Assembly (NCBI GenBank): GCA_023614405.1
Contig: CM042696.1
Span: 337,519,211 to 337,583,210 of the forward strand
Length of the DNA stretch: 64,000 nt
Direction of reading: 5' to 3'
DNA from: Avena insularis
Taxonomy: Eukaryota > Streptophyta > Magnoliopsida > Poales > Poaceae
Part shown: one piece after another, positions 22,946 to 34,678 of the stretch
Numbering within the stretch: position 1 is the stretch's first letter
Layout of the letters: each line of letters begins with the position of its first letter
The notes under the pieces: generated by a model
Databases searched by the model: none
What the model was told of the DNA's origin: nothing
What the model saw: the letters and a program-made list of their open reading frames with translations, nothing else
Made by a program: the position numbers and the translations under genes

Positions 22946-23994
22946 TGATCTATGCGTAGGTGCTTAGCACGGGTAGTACACATATGGTTGATATGTGGGC
23001 GATGATGATCATGTTATTGCATATTCTATGTATTTTGGATATTGGTGGCATAGTAGGATGAAGCGGCTCGGACCAACCTTACATGTCATCGTACATGAGA
23101 CCGGTTCCACGACTGACATGCAACTTGTTTTGCATAAGTGGCTGGCGGGTGTCTGTCTCTCCTACTATAGTCAATATCTGATTTACAACGAGTTGCTAAT
23201 AACTTAGTTATCCTCGTTGTGGTTAATGTTCGTAGGTAAGAACGGTTCTATCTCCGAAAGCCCTAAGCCACGTAAAACTTGCAATTGATAAATTAGAGGC
23301 ATCTAGTTTAGATCGTTGCTGGGCTAGTGTGTTGATATGGTATTGCTGTAAGTAGATGTATGGTGGATACTCTTACAACACACTCAACGTGTAAGTTCCA
23401 TAGACCTTGGCCTTACACACAAAGGAATGATATAGATCATACCACGATGCAAGTGATAGAGATCAAAGGCATGGACCATATCATCTCACTTTACACATTA
23501 GATGTTAGCATCGTATACTGCTAGTTTTGCGCGTTTGATAGCATTATAAGATGATCCCTCTTTTAGATATCAAGATAAAAATGTGTTCTTCCTTGAGTAT
23601 GCACCGTTCTATGGATCGTGTTTCGAGACATCACATGATTATCGGGTGTACTCGAATCTACGCTTTCATAGGAACGGGTGTAAGACAGTTTTACACACGC
23701 GAATACTAAGGTTCTTACTTGGCGAGCCAAGCATGTACCAACATGGCCTTGGAACACGGACCGAAAGGTTAAGCATGAGTCATATGGTTGATATGATGCC
23801 CATGTAGATGCTCGCCTTTGAAGCTATATCAACTCACGTGATGATCGGACTTGGTATAGTGGATTTGGTTCATGTAATCACCAAAAGGACACGAGGGATG
23901 TCGTTTTTGAGTGGGAGTTCATTAGTAATTTGGATTAGTTGAACTCAATCTATCATAAAGTTAGTTTAAATAAACTTTACAAATTCTGTTGTAG

Positions 23995-24841
23995 ACGGCA
24001 CCACCTGCTTTTAATTTCAATGTGTTCATGGAGAAAGAGAAACTTGCTGCGAATGGTAGCAACTTCACCAACTGGGCTATGAATTTGAGGATTCTCCTCA
24101 CTGCTGCACAAAAGCAATATGTGCTAGATGCTTGCTAGGCCCTCACCAGCTCTGATGACCTGACGAGGAAAAGAATGTCTATGTGCCTCGTCGGAGGTCC
24201 TAACTTAGTTCATTGCGGCATCTTGTATGGGCTAGAGCGAACTTGAAAGCGTTTCGAAAATGGCAATGCCTTTGATACCATGGGAGAATTGAAAATGATT
24301 TTCGATACCCATGCTGCCGTAGAGAGTTATAATGCTACAGAAAAGTTCTTTAGCTGCATGATGGAGGAAAACAGCTCCGTTAGTGAGAACGTACTCAAAA
24401 TGTCCAGATGCATACGATAAGCTTGTGTCCTTGGGAATAACGATTCCCATTGACTTAGGCATACATCGTGTTCTCCAATCTCGCCACCTAGCTACAAGAG
24501 CTTCGTGATGAACTATAATATGCAGGGCATGAAGAAGTCTCTTCGAGCTTACATCAATGCTTAAGACTGCAGAAGTGGAGATTAGGAAAGAACATCAAGT
24601 GTTGATGATCAATAGGACCACCGGTTTCAAGGACAAGAAAGGCAAGCACAAGGGAAAGGGTGGCAAGTCTGTTTCCACACCTGAAAAGAAACCCCGGGCT
24701 GGCCCTAAGTCTGACACCGAGTGCTACTATTGCAAGGGAACTGGCCATTGGAAGCGCAACTGCCCCAAGTATTTGGCGGACAAGAAGTCCGACAAAAACA
24801 AAGGTATATGTGATATACATGTTATTGATGTACTTGACTAG
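23995..24841 (+). pseudogene. gag, Copia F copy 1
   Basis: The frame begins near 23995 (ACG, with the first in-frame ATG at 24028) and reads VFMEKEKLAANGSNFTNWAM, a Copia Gag N-terminus. A TAG at 24136-24138 is shared with copy 2 (30832-30834). Later frameshifts move the zinc knuckle into another frame at 24722-24763. It reads CYYCKGTGHWKRNC, an intact CX2CX4HX4C nucleic-acid binding motif. The stretch between 24140 and 24550 is in pieces. The product would be the capsid/nucleocapsid protein; this copy is dead. Confidence 0.82.
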
Positions 24842-25050
24842 TACTCGCATAGCACCTGGGTATTTGATACGGATCGGTTGCTAATATATGTAACTTCGGT
24901 TAGGGGCTACGGAACAAGCGACAACTAGCAAGGGATGAGGTCGAGGATCTTGAATTGGCAATGGATCAAGAGTTGATGTGATCGCCGTCGGGACGCTACC
25001 TCTCCACTTGCCATCGGGATTAGTTATAAACCTAAATAATTTGTTTTTTG
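24842..25050 (+). pseudogene. Protease region, Copia F copy 1
   Basis: Decayed. Small indels break the D-T-G-type region (GTATTTGATAC near 24860) that is readable in copy 2 as WVFDTG. The frame is lost until 25048. Confidence 0.65.
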
Positions 25051-26250
25051 GTGCCTGCACTGAGCATGAACATTGTATCTGGATCGTGTTTGATGCAAAG
25101 TGGTCATTCCTTTAAATCTGAAAACAATGGTTGTTTGATTTATAAGAATGATATCTTTTATGGTCATGCACCTATGTTGAATGGTTTATTTCTATTGGAT
25201 CTTGATAGTAATATTACGCACATTCATAATGTTAATGCTAAAAAGATTAAACTTGATGATGATATGTCTACATATATGTGGCACTTCCGTCTAGGTCATA
25301 TTGGCGTTAAACGCATGAAGAAACTCCATTCTGATGGACTTTTGGAATCACTTGATTTTGAATCATTTGATACATGTGAGCCATGCCTTATGGGCAAGAT
25401 GACTAGAACGCCGTTTTCCGGTTCAATGGAACGGGCGACAGATCTATTGGAAATCATACATACTGATGTGTGTGGACCAATGAGTGTGTCGGCCCGAGGT
25501 GGATATCATTATTTTGTTACTTTCACGGATGATTTGAGTAGATATGGGTATATCTATTTGATGAAACACAAGTCTGAAACTTTTGAAAAGTTCAAGGAAT
25601 TTCAGAATGAAGTGGAAAATCATCATAATAGAAAGATCAAGTTTCTACGGTCTGACCGTGGAGGAGAGTATCTAAGTTACGAGTTTAGCACACACATGAA
25701 AGAGTGTGGAATAGTTTCACAACTCACGCCTGCCGGAACACCACAACGTAATGGTGTGTCGGAATGTTATAATCATACCTTATTGGATATCGTTCGATCT
25801 ATGATGTCTCTGACTGACTTACCTATGTCATTTTGAGGTTATGCACTAGAAACAGCTGCATTCACTTTAAATCGGGCACCATCTAAATCCGTTGAAACAA
25901 CACCGTATGAATTATGGTTTGGAAACAAACCTAAGCTGTCATTTCTTAAGGTTTGGGGATGCGATGTTTATGTGAAGAAACTTCAACCGGATAAACTCGA
26001 ACCCAAAGCGGAAAAATGCATCTTCATAGGATACCCTAAGGAAACAATTGGGTATACCTTCTATCACAGATCCGAGGGCAAGGTTTTTGTTGCCAAGAAT
26101 GGATCCTTTCTTGAGAAGGAGTTTCTCGCGAAAGGTGTGAGTAGTCGGAAGGTAGAACTCGAAGAGGTTATTGAACCTTCTCTTCATGGAATGGCGAGTG
26201 GTGCAGCACCAGAAGTTGTTTCGGAGTTGACTTCATCTGATGAAGAGAGA
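25048..26250 (+). pseudogene. Integrase, Copia F copy 1
   Basis: The zinc-binding part shows WHFRLGHIG and CEPCLMGK (HHCC). The catalytic core shows D in IIHTDVCGP, D in SDRGGEYLS and E in NGVSECYN. The frame is broken by TGA at 25834-25836, where the family has Trp, then continues in the same phase through LWFGNKPKLS and IGYPKETIGYTFYHR. The stop is shared with copy 2. The enzyme would insert cDNA. Arg residues near the catalytic Glu appear changed to Cys and His, compatible with C-to-T/G-to-A mutation. Confidence 0.88.
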
Positions 26251-27267
26251 GCTAATGATAATGATCATGAAACTCCGAAAGAGTACAGTACTGAACCTCG
26301 CAGGTCAAGCAGGACATGTGCAGCTCCTGAACTGTACGGCAATCCTGTTGTGAATTTCATGGTTGATGAAATGGATGACCCTGTGACGTATGAAGAAGCG
26401 ATGATGAGCCCGGATTCCAAAAAATGTCTAGAAGCCATGAAATCCGAGATGGAATCCATGTACGAGAACCAAGTTTGGAACTTGGTGGACTTACCTCACG
26501 ACCAAAAGGCCGTTGAGAATAAATGGATTTTCAAAAGGAAAACTGATGCTGATGGTAACGTGACCATCTATAAGGCTCGACTTTTCGCAAAGGGGTTTCG
26601 ATAAATTCAAGGAGTTGAATACGATGAGACATTCTCTCCCGTAGCAATGCTTAAATCGGTTAGGATTATGTTAGCAATTGCTGCATATTTCGATTATGAA
26701 ATATGGCAGATGGATGTCAAAACTGCGTTCCTCAATGGTAAGATTGAAGAAGAGTTGTATATGATACAACCTAAGGGTTTTGTCGATCCTAAGGATGCTA
26801 ATAAGGTGTGCAAACTTCAGCGATCTATCTATGGACTGAAGCAAGCATCACGAAGTTGAAATCTCTGCTTTGATGAGGTGATCAAAGAGTTTGGATTTGT
26901 CCAAACTTATGGAGAGGCTTGTATTTACAAGAAAGTGAGTGAGAGCAATGTGGCATTTCTGATATTATATGTGGATGACATATTATTGATTGGAAATGAT
27001 ATAGATCTTTTAAACAGTGTTAAAAGTTATCTAAACAGCAAATTTTCGATGAAAGACATTGGTGAAGCGTCATATATATTAGGCATTAAAATCTATAGAG
27101 ATAGATCAAGGCGCCTAATTGGGCTATCGCAGAGTACATACCTTGATAAGATATTAAAGAAGTTTAATATGGAGGAAAGTAAGAAGGGGTTCTTACCTAT
27201 GTTGCAAGGCAAGACATTGAGTAAGACTCAAAATCTGACTCTGACGGAAGAAAGAGATGATGGATAA
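26251..27267 (+). pseudogene. Reverse transcriptase, Copia F copy 1
   Basis: RT motifs appear in order: WKFKRKTD-like KWIFKRKTDADG, YDETFSPVAMLKSVRIMLAI, WQMDVKTAFLNG, SIYGLKQASR, and the active site LYVDDILLIGND. In-frame stops lie at 26602-26604 (TAA) and 26857-26859 (TGA), both shared with copy 2 at a constant offset of 6699. A deletion near 27255 shifts the frame before the RNase H. Confidence 0.9.
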
Positions 27268-27945
27268 GATCCCCTATGCCTCGGCCATAGGCTCTATTAT
27301 GTATGCCATGCTATGTACAAGACCGGATGTGGCACATGCTATTAGTTTGACTAGTATGTACCAATCTGATCCAGGTTCAGAACACTGAATAGCGGTAAAG
27401 AACATCCTCAAGTACTTGAGAAGAACTAAGGATATGTTTCTCATATACGGAGGTGAAGAAGAGCTAGTCGCTAAGTCTTATGTCGATGCTAGCTTTGACA
27501 CCGATCCGGATGACTCTATGTCTCAATCCGGATACGTATTTCTCTTGAACGGAGCAGAAGTTAGTTGGAGGAGTTCCAAACAACCTGTGGTGGCTGGATC
27601 AACAACGGAGGCGGAATATGTTCTTTGCTTGAGCGGCAGGAAGCAGTTTGGATGAAAGAGTTCATTACAGAACTGGGTGTGGTTCCCAGTGCATTGGACC
27701 CGATGGTGATCTATTGTGACAACAATAGAGCCATAGCCAACACAAAGGAACCAAGGTCTCACAAGAATTCCAAACATATTAAGCGCAGGTTTCACTCCAT
27801 GCGCGAGCATGCCAAGGATGGAGATATAAAGATTTGTAAAGTACACACGGACCTGAATGTAGAAGATCCGTTGACTAAAGTTCTCCCTAGGGGAAAACAT
27901 GATCAACACCAGAACTCCATGGGGGTTAGATTTATCACTATGTGA
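27268..27945 (+). pseudogene. RNase H, Copia F copy 1
   Basis: Copia RNase H motifs are visible: KSYVDASFDTDPDDSMSQSG, VAGSTTEAEYV, YCDNNRAIANTKEP and HIKRRFHSMRE, ending LTKVLPRGKH. They lie in two frames split near 27640, and the frame leading in is also shifted. A polypurine tract follows at 27964-27978. Confidence 0.85.
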
Positions 27946-27963
27946 ACTAGATTATTGTCTCTA

Positions 27964-27978
27964 GTGCAAGTGGGAGAC
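27964..27978 (+). other. Polypurine tract, Copia F copy 1
   Basis: GTGCAAGTGGGAGAC directly precedes LTR 2, as at 34664-34678 before LTR 3. Confidence 0.8.
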
Positions 27979-29629
27979 TGAAGGAAATATGCCCTGAGAG
28001 GCAATAATAAAGTTGTTATTATATATTCCTTATACATGATAGATGTTTATTTGACATGCTAGAAATGTATTGATTCGGAAACATTAATACATGTGTGTTT
28101 AATAAACAAAAAGGGTTCCTAGTCCTGCCTCTTTTATAGACTAGCTTGTTGATTAACAGGATGATCAAGGTTTCCTGATCATGGACATTGGATGTTGTTA
28201 ATAACAAGGTCACACCATTGGTGGAATGATGTGATGAACATTCATCCGAAGTATAGCATTATGATCAAGTCATTATGTTTATATTTCTTTAACATCATAC
28301 GAAGTAATCTTTATCCTTAGACCATGAGATCATGTTAATTGCTAACACCGTAAGAGTATCTTGATAACATCAAACGTCACACCGTAACAGGGTGACTATA
28401 AAGATGGGTTCAGTACTACGAAGGTGTTACGTTGAGGCTCATGGATCAAGAGTGGAATTTGTCAATCCAGATGATGGATAGATATACTCTGGGCCCTCTC
28501 GGTGATATCACATTAGGATAGCTTGCAAGCAAGTGATGTGATCACTAGAATGTTATATCACGGGAACGAGAAAAGAGTGCATGTCGGTAATGAGATCAAA
28601 CTAGGTATGGAGATACCGATGATCGAATCTCGGACATGTAATATATCGAGAGACAAAGGGATGTAGTTACAAGCGTTAAAGGTTCTCACGATCACATGAG
28701 TCATCGTTGAATGTGTAGGAGTCGATCTGGATCTCCGTGTCAGCTGCTGATTATTGATGGGAGAAGGGTTTCGATCATGTACGCATTATTCGTGAACCGT
28801 AGGGTGGCACATTTAAGAGTTACAGACACCATTTTGGAGCACATATGTTTGAGACGAAAGAATTGCAAAGCGAGGAATTGTTTCAATAGAAACCGGAAAT
28901 TGTTTGGGTGAAATTGCGGAAGGTGGTTCTGCATGTGATATTGAAATATTGCAAGGGGCTATATGTGAATGTTTGTTAATTAAAGTAATTAACAAAATTC
29001 TGAATAAATTTAATAAAAGAGTTTTATTAAATGAGAGAGCATTAAATTTGGAGAAATTTAATGCATTTAAAGTGGAGACTTTAAAAGGGAATGTGAAGAG
29101 GCATTTTAATGTGGAGGAGTTACCACCACATAAATGGGGGAGGTGAGGGGTCACCCCCCATGCGCCGGCCATGGAGAGAGGGGGCACCCCCCTCCTCCTA
29201 TAAAAGGCCACCCATTCCCTCCTTCATCCACACACCTCCTTGTGAAGGATCTCTCTCCCCCTCTAGAATTATTCCCCCATGGTCTCGGATTAGCGAGATA
29301 CATGTTCCCGGTGGCATTTCGTCTGGAAGGAGTTGCTGCTTCTGCTGGATCGCTGGAGCGAGGAGGTGGAGGTTGTCCGGTGGCTTGAACGTGTGTGCGA
29401 GTGCGAATGCGCTCCTGAGTTGCGCGCTCAGACTTCCTCACGATCTTGAGATCGGCAAGTGTACGACTACATCAACCACGAGTTCCTACTCGTTAACAAA
29501 GCTCGTTGTCTACGAGGGTAAGTTCTTGTTGGATGTATGTCCACCCGTTGCTTTGTACCTAGTAGATAGATCTTGGCGTGTAGTTCACACCGTAGGAAAT
29601 TTTTTGTTTTCTATGCTGCGGACCCAACA
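27979..29629 (+). repeat. Copia F LTR 2 (middle, shared)
   Basis: The LTR is 1651 bp. It serves both as 3' LTR of copy 1 (a PPT precedes it) and 5' LTR of copy 2 (a primer site follows it). TATAAAAGG lies at 29199-29207. No target duplication flanks it. Confidence 0.93.
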
Positions 29630-29630
29630 G

Positions 29631-29643
29631 TGGTATCAGAGCC
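29631..29643 (+). other. Primer binding site, Copia F copy 2
   Basis: TGGTATCAGAGCC lies directly after LTR 2. Confidence 0.92.
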
Positions 29644-30690
29644 TGATCTATGCGTAGGTGCTTAGCACGGGTAGTACACATATGGTTGATATGTGGGCGA
29701 TGATGATCATGTTATTGCATCTTCTATGTATTTTGGATATTGGTGGCATAGTGGGATGAAGCGGCCCGGACCAACCTTACATGTCATCGTACATGAGACC
29801 GGTTCCACGACTGACATGCAACTTGTTTTGCATAAGTGGCTGGCGGGTGTCTGTCTCTCCTACTATAGTCAATATCTGATTTACAACGAGTTGCTAATAA
29901 CTTAGTTATCCTTGTTGTGGTTCATGTTCGTAGGTAAGAACGGTTCTATCTCCGAAAGCCCTAAGCCACGTAAAACTTGCAATTGATAAATTAGAGGCGT
30001 CTAGTTTAGATCGTTGCTGGGCTAGTGTGTTGATATGGTATTGTTGTAAGTAGATGTATGGTGGATACTCTTACAACACACTCAACGTGTAAGTTCCATA
30101 GACCTTGGCCTTACACACAAAGGAATGATAGAGATCATACCACGATGCAAGTGATAGAGATCAAATGCATGGACCATATCATCTCACTTTACACATTAGA
30201 TGTTAGCATCTTATACTGCTAGTTTTGCGCGTTTGATAGCATTATAAGATGATCCCTCTTTTAGATATCAAGATAAAAATGTGTTCTTCCTTGAGTATGC
30301 ACCGTTCTATGGATCGTGTTTCGAGACATCACGTGATGATCGGGTGTACTCGAATCTACGCTTTCATAGGAACGGTGTAAGACAGTTTTACACGCGAATA
30401 CTAAGGTTCTTACTTGGCGAGCCTAGCATGTATGCAGACATGGCCTCGGAACACGGACGAAAGGTTAAGCATGAGTCATATGGTTGATATGATGCCCATA
30501 TAGATGCTCGCCTTTGAAGCTATATCAACTCACGTGATGATCGGACTTGGTATAGTGGATTTGGTTCATGTAATCACCAAAAGGACACGAGGGATGTCGT
30601 TTTTGAGTGGGAGTTCATTAGTAATTTGGATTAGTTGAACTCATTATATCATAAACTTAGTCTAAATAAACTTTACAAATTCTGTTGTAG

Positions 30691-31443
30691 ACGGCACCAC
30701 CTGCTTTTAATTTCAATGTGTTCATGGACAAAGAGAAACTTGCTGCGAATGGTAGCAACTTCACCAACTGGGATATGAATTTGAGGATTCTCCTCCTCGC
30801 TGCACAAAAGCAATATGTGCTAGATGGCTGCTAGGCCCCCACCAGCTCGATGCCTGACGAGAGGAAAAGAATGTCTATGTGACTCGTCAGAGGTCCACAA
30901 CTTAGTTCATTGCGGCATCTTGTATGGGCTAGAGCGAACTTCAAAGCGTTTGAAAATGGCAATGCCTTTGATACCATGGGAGAATTGAAAATGATTTTCG
31001 ATACCCATGCTGCCAGAGAGAGTTATAATGCTACGAAAAGTTCTTTAGCTGCATGATGGAGGAAAACAGCTCCGTTAGTGAGCACGTACTCAAAATGTCT
31101 GGCACGCCGATAAGCTTGTGTCCTTGGGAATAACGATTCCCATTGACTTAGGCATACATCGTTTCTCCAATCTACGCCACCTAGCTACAAGAGCTTCATG
31201 ATGAACTATAATATGCAGGGCATGAAGAAGTCTCTTCGAGCTTACAATGCTTAGGACTGCAGAAGTGGAGATTAGGAAAGAACATCAAGTGTTGATGATC
31301 AATAGGACCACCGGTTTCAAGAAGGACAAGAAAGGCAAGCACAAGGGAAAGAAGGGTGGCAAGTCTGTTGCCACGCCTGAAAAGAAACCCCGGGCTGGCC
31401 CTAAGTCATAATCGAAAAGTGCTACTATTGCAAGGGATCGCCA
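30691..31443 (+). pseudogene. gag, Copia F copy 2
   Basis: It starts like copy 1 (ACG at 30691, with MDKEKLAANGSNFTNW following). It shares the stop TAG (30832-30834). The zinc knuckle near 31420-31455 is broken by a small deletion, unlike copy 1. Several short indels separate the two copies in this part. Confidence 0.8.
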
Positions 31444-32950
31444 TTGGAAGCACAATCGCCCAAGTATTTGGCGGACAAGAAGTCCAGCAAGGCAAACAAA
31501 GGTATATGTGATATACATGTTATTGATGTGTACTTGACTAGTAATCGCAGTAGCACCTGGGTATTTGATACCGGATTGGTTGCTAATATATTTAACTCGG
31601 TTCAGGGGCTACGGAACAAGCGACAACTAGCAAGGGATGAGGTCAGGATGCGGGTCGGCAATGGATCAAGAGTTGATGTGATCGCCGTCGGGACGCTACC
31701 TCTCCATTTGCCATCGGGATTAGTTATAAACCTAAATAATTGTTATTTGGTGCCTGCACTGAGCATGAACATTGTATCTGGATCGTGTTTGATGCAAAGT
31801 GGTCATTCCTTTAAATCTGAAAACAATGGCTGTTCGATTTATAAGAATGATATCTTTTATGGTCATGCACCTATGTTGAATGGTTTATTTCTATTGGATC
31901 TTGATAGTAATATTACGCACATTCATAATGTTAATGCTAAAAAGATTAAACTTGATGATGATATGTCTACATATATGTGGCACTGCCGTCTAGGTCATAT
32001 TGGCGTTAAACACATGAAGAAACTCCATTCTGATGGACTTTTGGAATCACTTGATTTTGAATCATTTGATACATGTGAGCCATGCCTTATGGGCAAGATG
32101 ACGAGAACACCGTTTTCCGGTTCAATGGAACGGGCGACAGATCTATTGGAAATCATACATACTGATGTGTGTGGACCAATGAGTGTGTCGGCGCGAGGTG
32201 GATATCGTTATTTTGTTACTTTCACGGATGATTTGAGTAGATATGGGTATATCTATTTGATGAAACACAAGTCTAAAACTTTTGAAAAGTTCAAGAAATT
32301 TTAGAATGACGTGGAAAATCATCGTAATAGAAAGATCAAGTTTCGACGGTCTGACCGTGGAGGAGAGTATCTAAGTTACGAGTTTAGCACACACATGAAA
32401 GAGTGTGGAATAGTTTCACAACTCACGCCTGCCGGAACACCACAACGTAATGGTGTGTCGGAATGTTATAATCATACCTTATTGGATATCGTTCGATCTA
32501 TGATGTCTCTGACTGACTTACCTATGTCATTTTGAGGTTATGCACTAGAAACAGCTGCATTCACTTTAAATCGGGCACCATCTAAATCCGTTGAAACAAC
32601 ACCGTATGAATTATGGTTTGGAAACAAACCTAAGCTGTCATTTCTTAAGGTTTGGGGATGCGATGTTTATGTGAAGAAACTTCAACCGGATAAACTCGAA
32701 CCCAAAGCGGAAAAATGTGTCTTCATAGGATACCCTAAGGAAACAATTGGGTATACCTTCTATCACAGATCCGAGGGCAAGGTTTTTGTTGCCAAGAATG
32801 GATCGTTTCTTGAGAAGGAGTTTCTCGCGAAAGGTGTGAGTAGTCGGAAGGTAGAACTCGAAGAGGTTATTGAACCTTCTCTTCATGGAATGGCGAGTGG
32901 TGCAGCACCAGAAGTTGTTTCGGAGTTGACTTCACCTGATGAAGAGAGAG
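31444..32950 (+). pseudogene. Protease and integrase, Copia F copy 2
   Basis: This is the longest pol frame of the tandem: 286 codons from 31444. The protease motif is WVFDTG with VRMRVGNGSRVDVIAVGT after it, then the integrase zinc-binding part (WHCRLGHIG, CEPCLMGK) and core (HTDVCGP, SDRGGEYLS, NGVSECYN). A private TAG at 32302-32304 stands where copy 1 has CAG. The TGA at 32533-32535 is shared with copy 1. The same phase is kept throughout. Confidence 0.9.
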
Positions 32951-34110
32951 CTAATGATAATGATCATGAAACTCCGAAAGAGTACAGTACTGAACCTCGC
33001 AGGTCAAGCAGGACACGTGCAGCTCCTGAACTGTACGGCAATCCTGTTGTGAATTTCATGGTTGATGAAATGGATGACCCTGTGACGTATGAAGAAGCGA
33101 TGATGAGCCCGGATTCCAAAAAATGTCTAGAAGCCATGAAATCCGAGATGGAATCCATGTACGAGAACCAAGTTTGGAACTTGGTGGACTTACCTCACGA
33201 CCAAAAGGCCGTTGAGAATAAATGGATTTTCAAAAGGAAAACTGATGCTGATGGTAACGTGACCATCTATAAGGCTCGACTTTTCGCAAAGGGGTTTCGA
33301 TAAATTCAAGGAGTTGAATACGATGAGACATTCTCTCCCGTAGCAATGCTTAAATCGGTTAGGATTATGTTAGCAATTGCTGCATATTTCGATTATGAAA
33401 TATGGCAGATGGATGTCAAAACTGCGTTCCTCAATGGTAAGATTGAAGAAGAGTTGTATATGATACAACCTAAGGGTTTTGTCGATCCTAAGGATGCTAA
33501 TAAGGTGTGCAAACTTCAGCGATCTATCTATGGACTGAAGCAAGCATCACGAAGTTGAAATCTCTGCTTTGATGAGGTGATCAAAGAGTTTGGATTTGTC
33601 CAAACTTATGGAGAGGATTGTATTTACAAGAAAGTGAGTGGGAGCAATGTGGCATTTCTGATATTATATGTGGATGACATATTATTGATTGGAAATGATA
33701 TAGATCTTTTAAACAGTGTTAAAAGTTATCTAAACAGCAAATTTTCGATGAAAGACATTGGTGAAGCGTCATATATATTAGGCATTAAAATCTATAGAGA
33801 TAGATCAAGGCGCCTAATTGGGCTATCGCAGAGTACATACCTTGATAAGATATTAAAGAAGTTTAATATGGACGAAAGTAAGAAGGGGTTCTTACCTATG
33901 TTGCAAGGCAAGACATTGAGTAAGACTCAAAATACGGCTACGACGGAAGAAAGAGAGATGATGGATAAGATCCCCTATGCCTCGGCCATAGGCTCTATTA
34001 TGTATGCCATGCTATGTACAAGACCGGATGTGGCACATGCTATTAGTTTGACTAGTATGTACCAATCTGATCCAGTTGTAACTTTGAATAGCGGTAAAGA
34101 ACATCCTCAA
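32951..34110 (+). pseudogene. Reverse transcriptase, Copia F copy 2
   Basis: It has the same motifs as copy 1, including WQMDVKTAFLNG and LYVDDILLIGND. The stops TAA (33301-33303) and TGA (33556-33558) are shared. Here the frame stays open past YASAIGSIMYAMLCTRPDVA to about 34128. The frame to the RNase H is lost near 34080. Confidence 0.9.
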
Positions 34111-34645
34111 GTACTTGAGAAGAACTAAGGATATGTTTCTCATATACGGAGGTGAAGAAGAGCTAGTCGCTAAGTCTTATGTCGATGCTAGCTTTGACAC
34201 CGATCCGGATGACTCTATGTCTCAATCCGGATACGTATTTCTCTTGAACGGAGCAGCAGTTAGTTGGAGGAGTTCCAAACAACCTGTGGTGGCTGGATCA
34301 ACAACGGAGGCGGAATATGTTCTTTGCTTGAAGCGGCGCGAGAAGCGATTTGGATGAAAGAGTTCATTACAGGCTGGGTGTGGTTCCAGGTCGTTGGACC
34401 CGATGGTGATCTATTGTGACAACAATAGAGCCATAGCCAACACAAAGGAACCAAGGTCTCACAAGAATTCCAAACATATTAAGCGCCGGTTTCACTCCAT
34501 GCGCGAGCATGTCAAGGATGGAGATATAAAGATTTGTAAAGTACAGACGGACCTGAATGTAGAAGATCCGTTGACTAAAGTTCTCCCTAGGGGAAAACAT
34601 GATCAACACCAGACCTCCATGGGGGTTAGATTTATCACTATGTGA
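34111..34645 (+). pseudogene. RNase H, Copia F copy 2
   Basis: KSYVDASFDTDPDD, VAGSTTEAEYVLCL, YCDNNRAIANTKEP and HIKRRFHSMREH are readable in two frames separated near 34350-34390. A polypurine tract follows at 34664-34678. Confidence 0.85.
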
Positions 34646-34678
34646 ACTAGATTATTGTCTCTAGTGCAAGTGGGAGAC

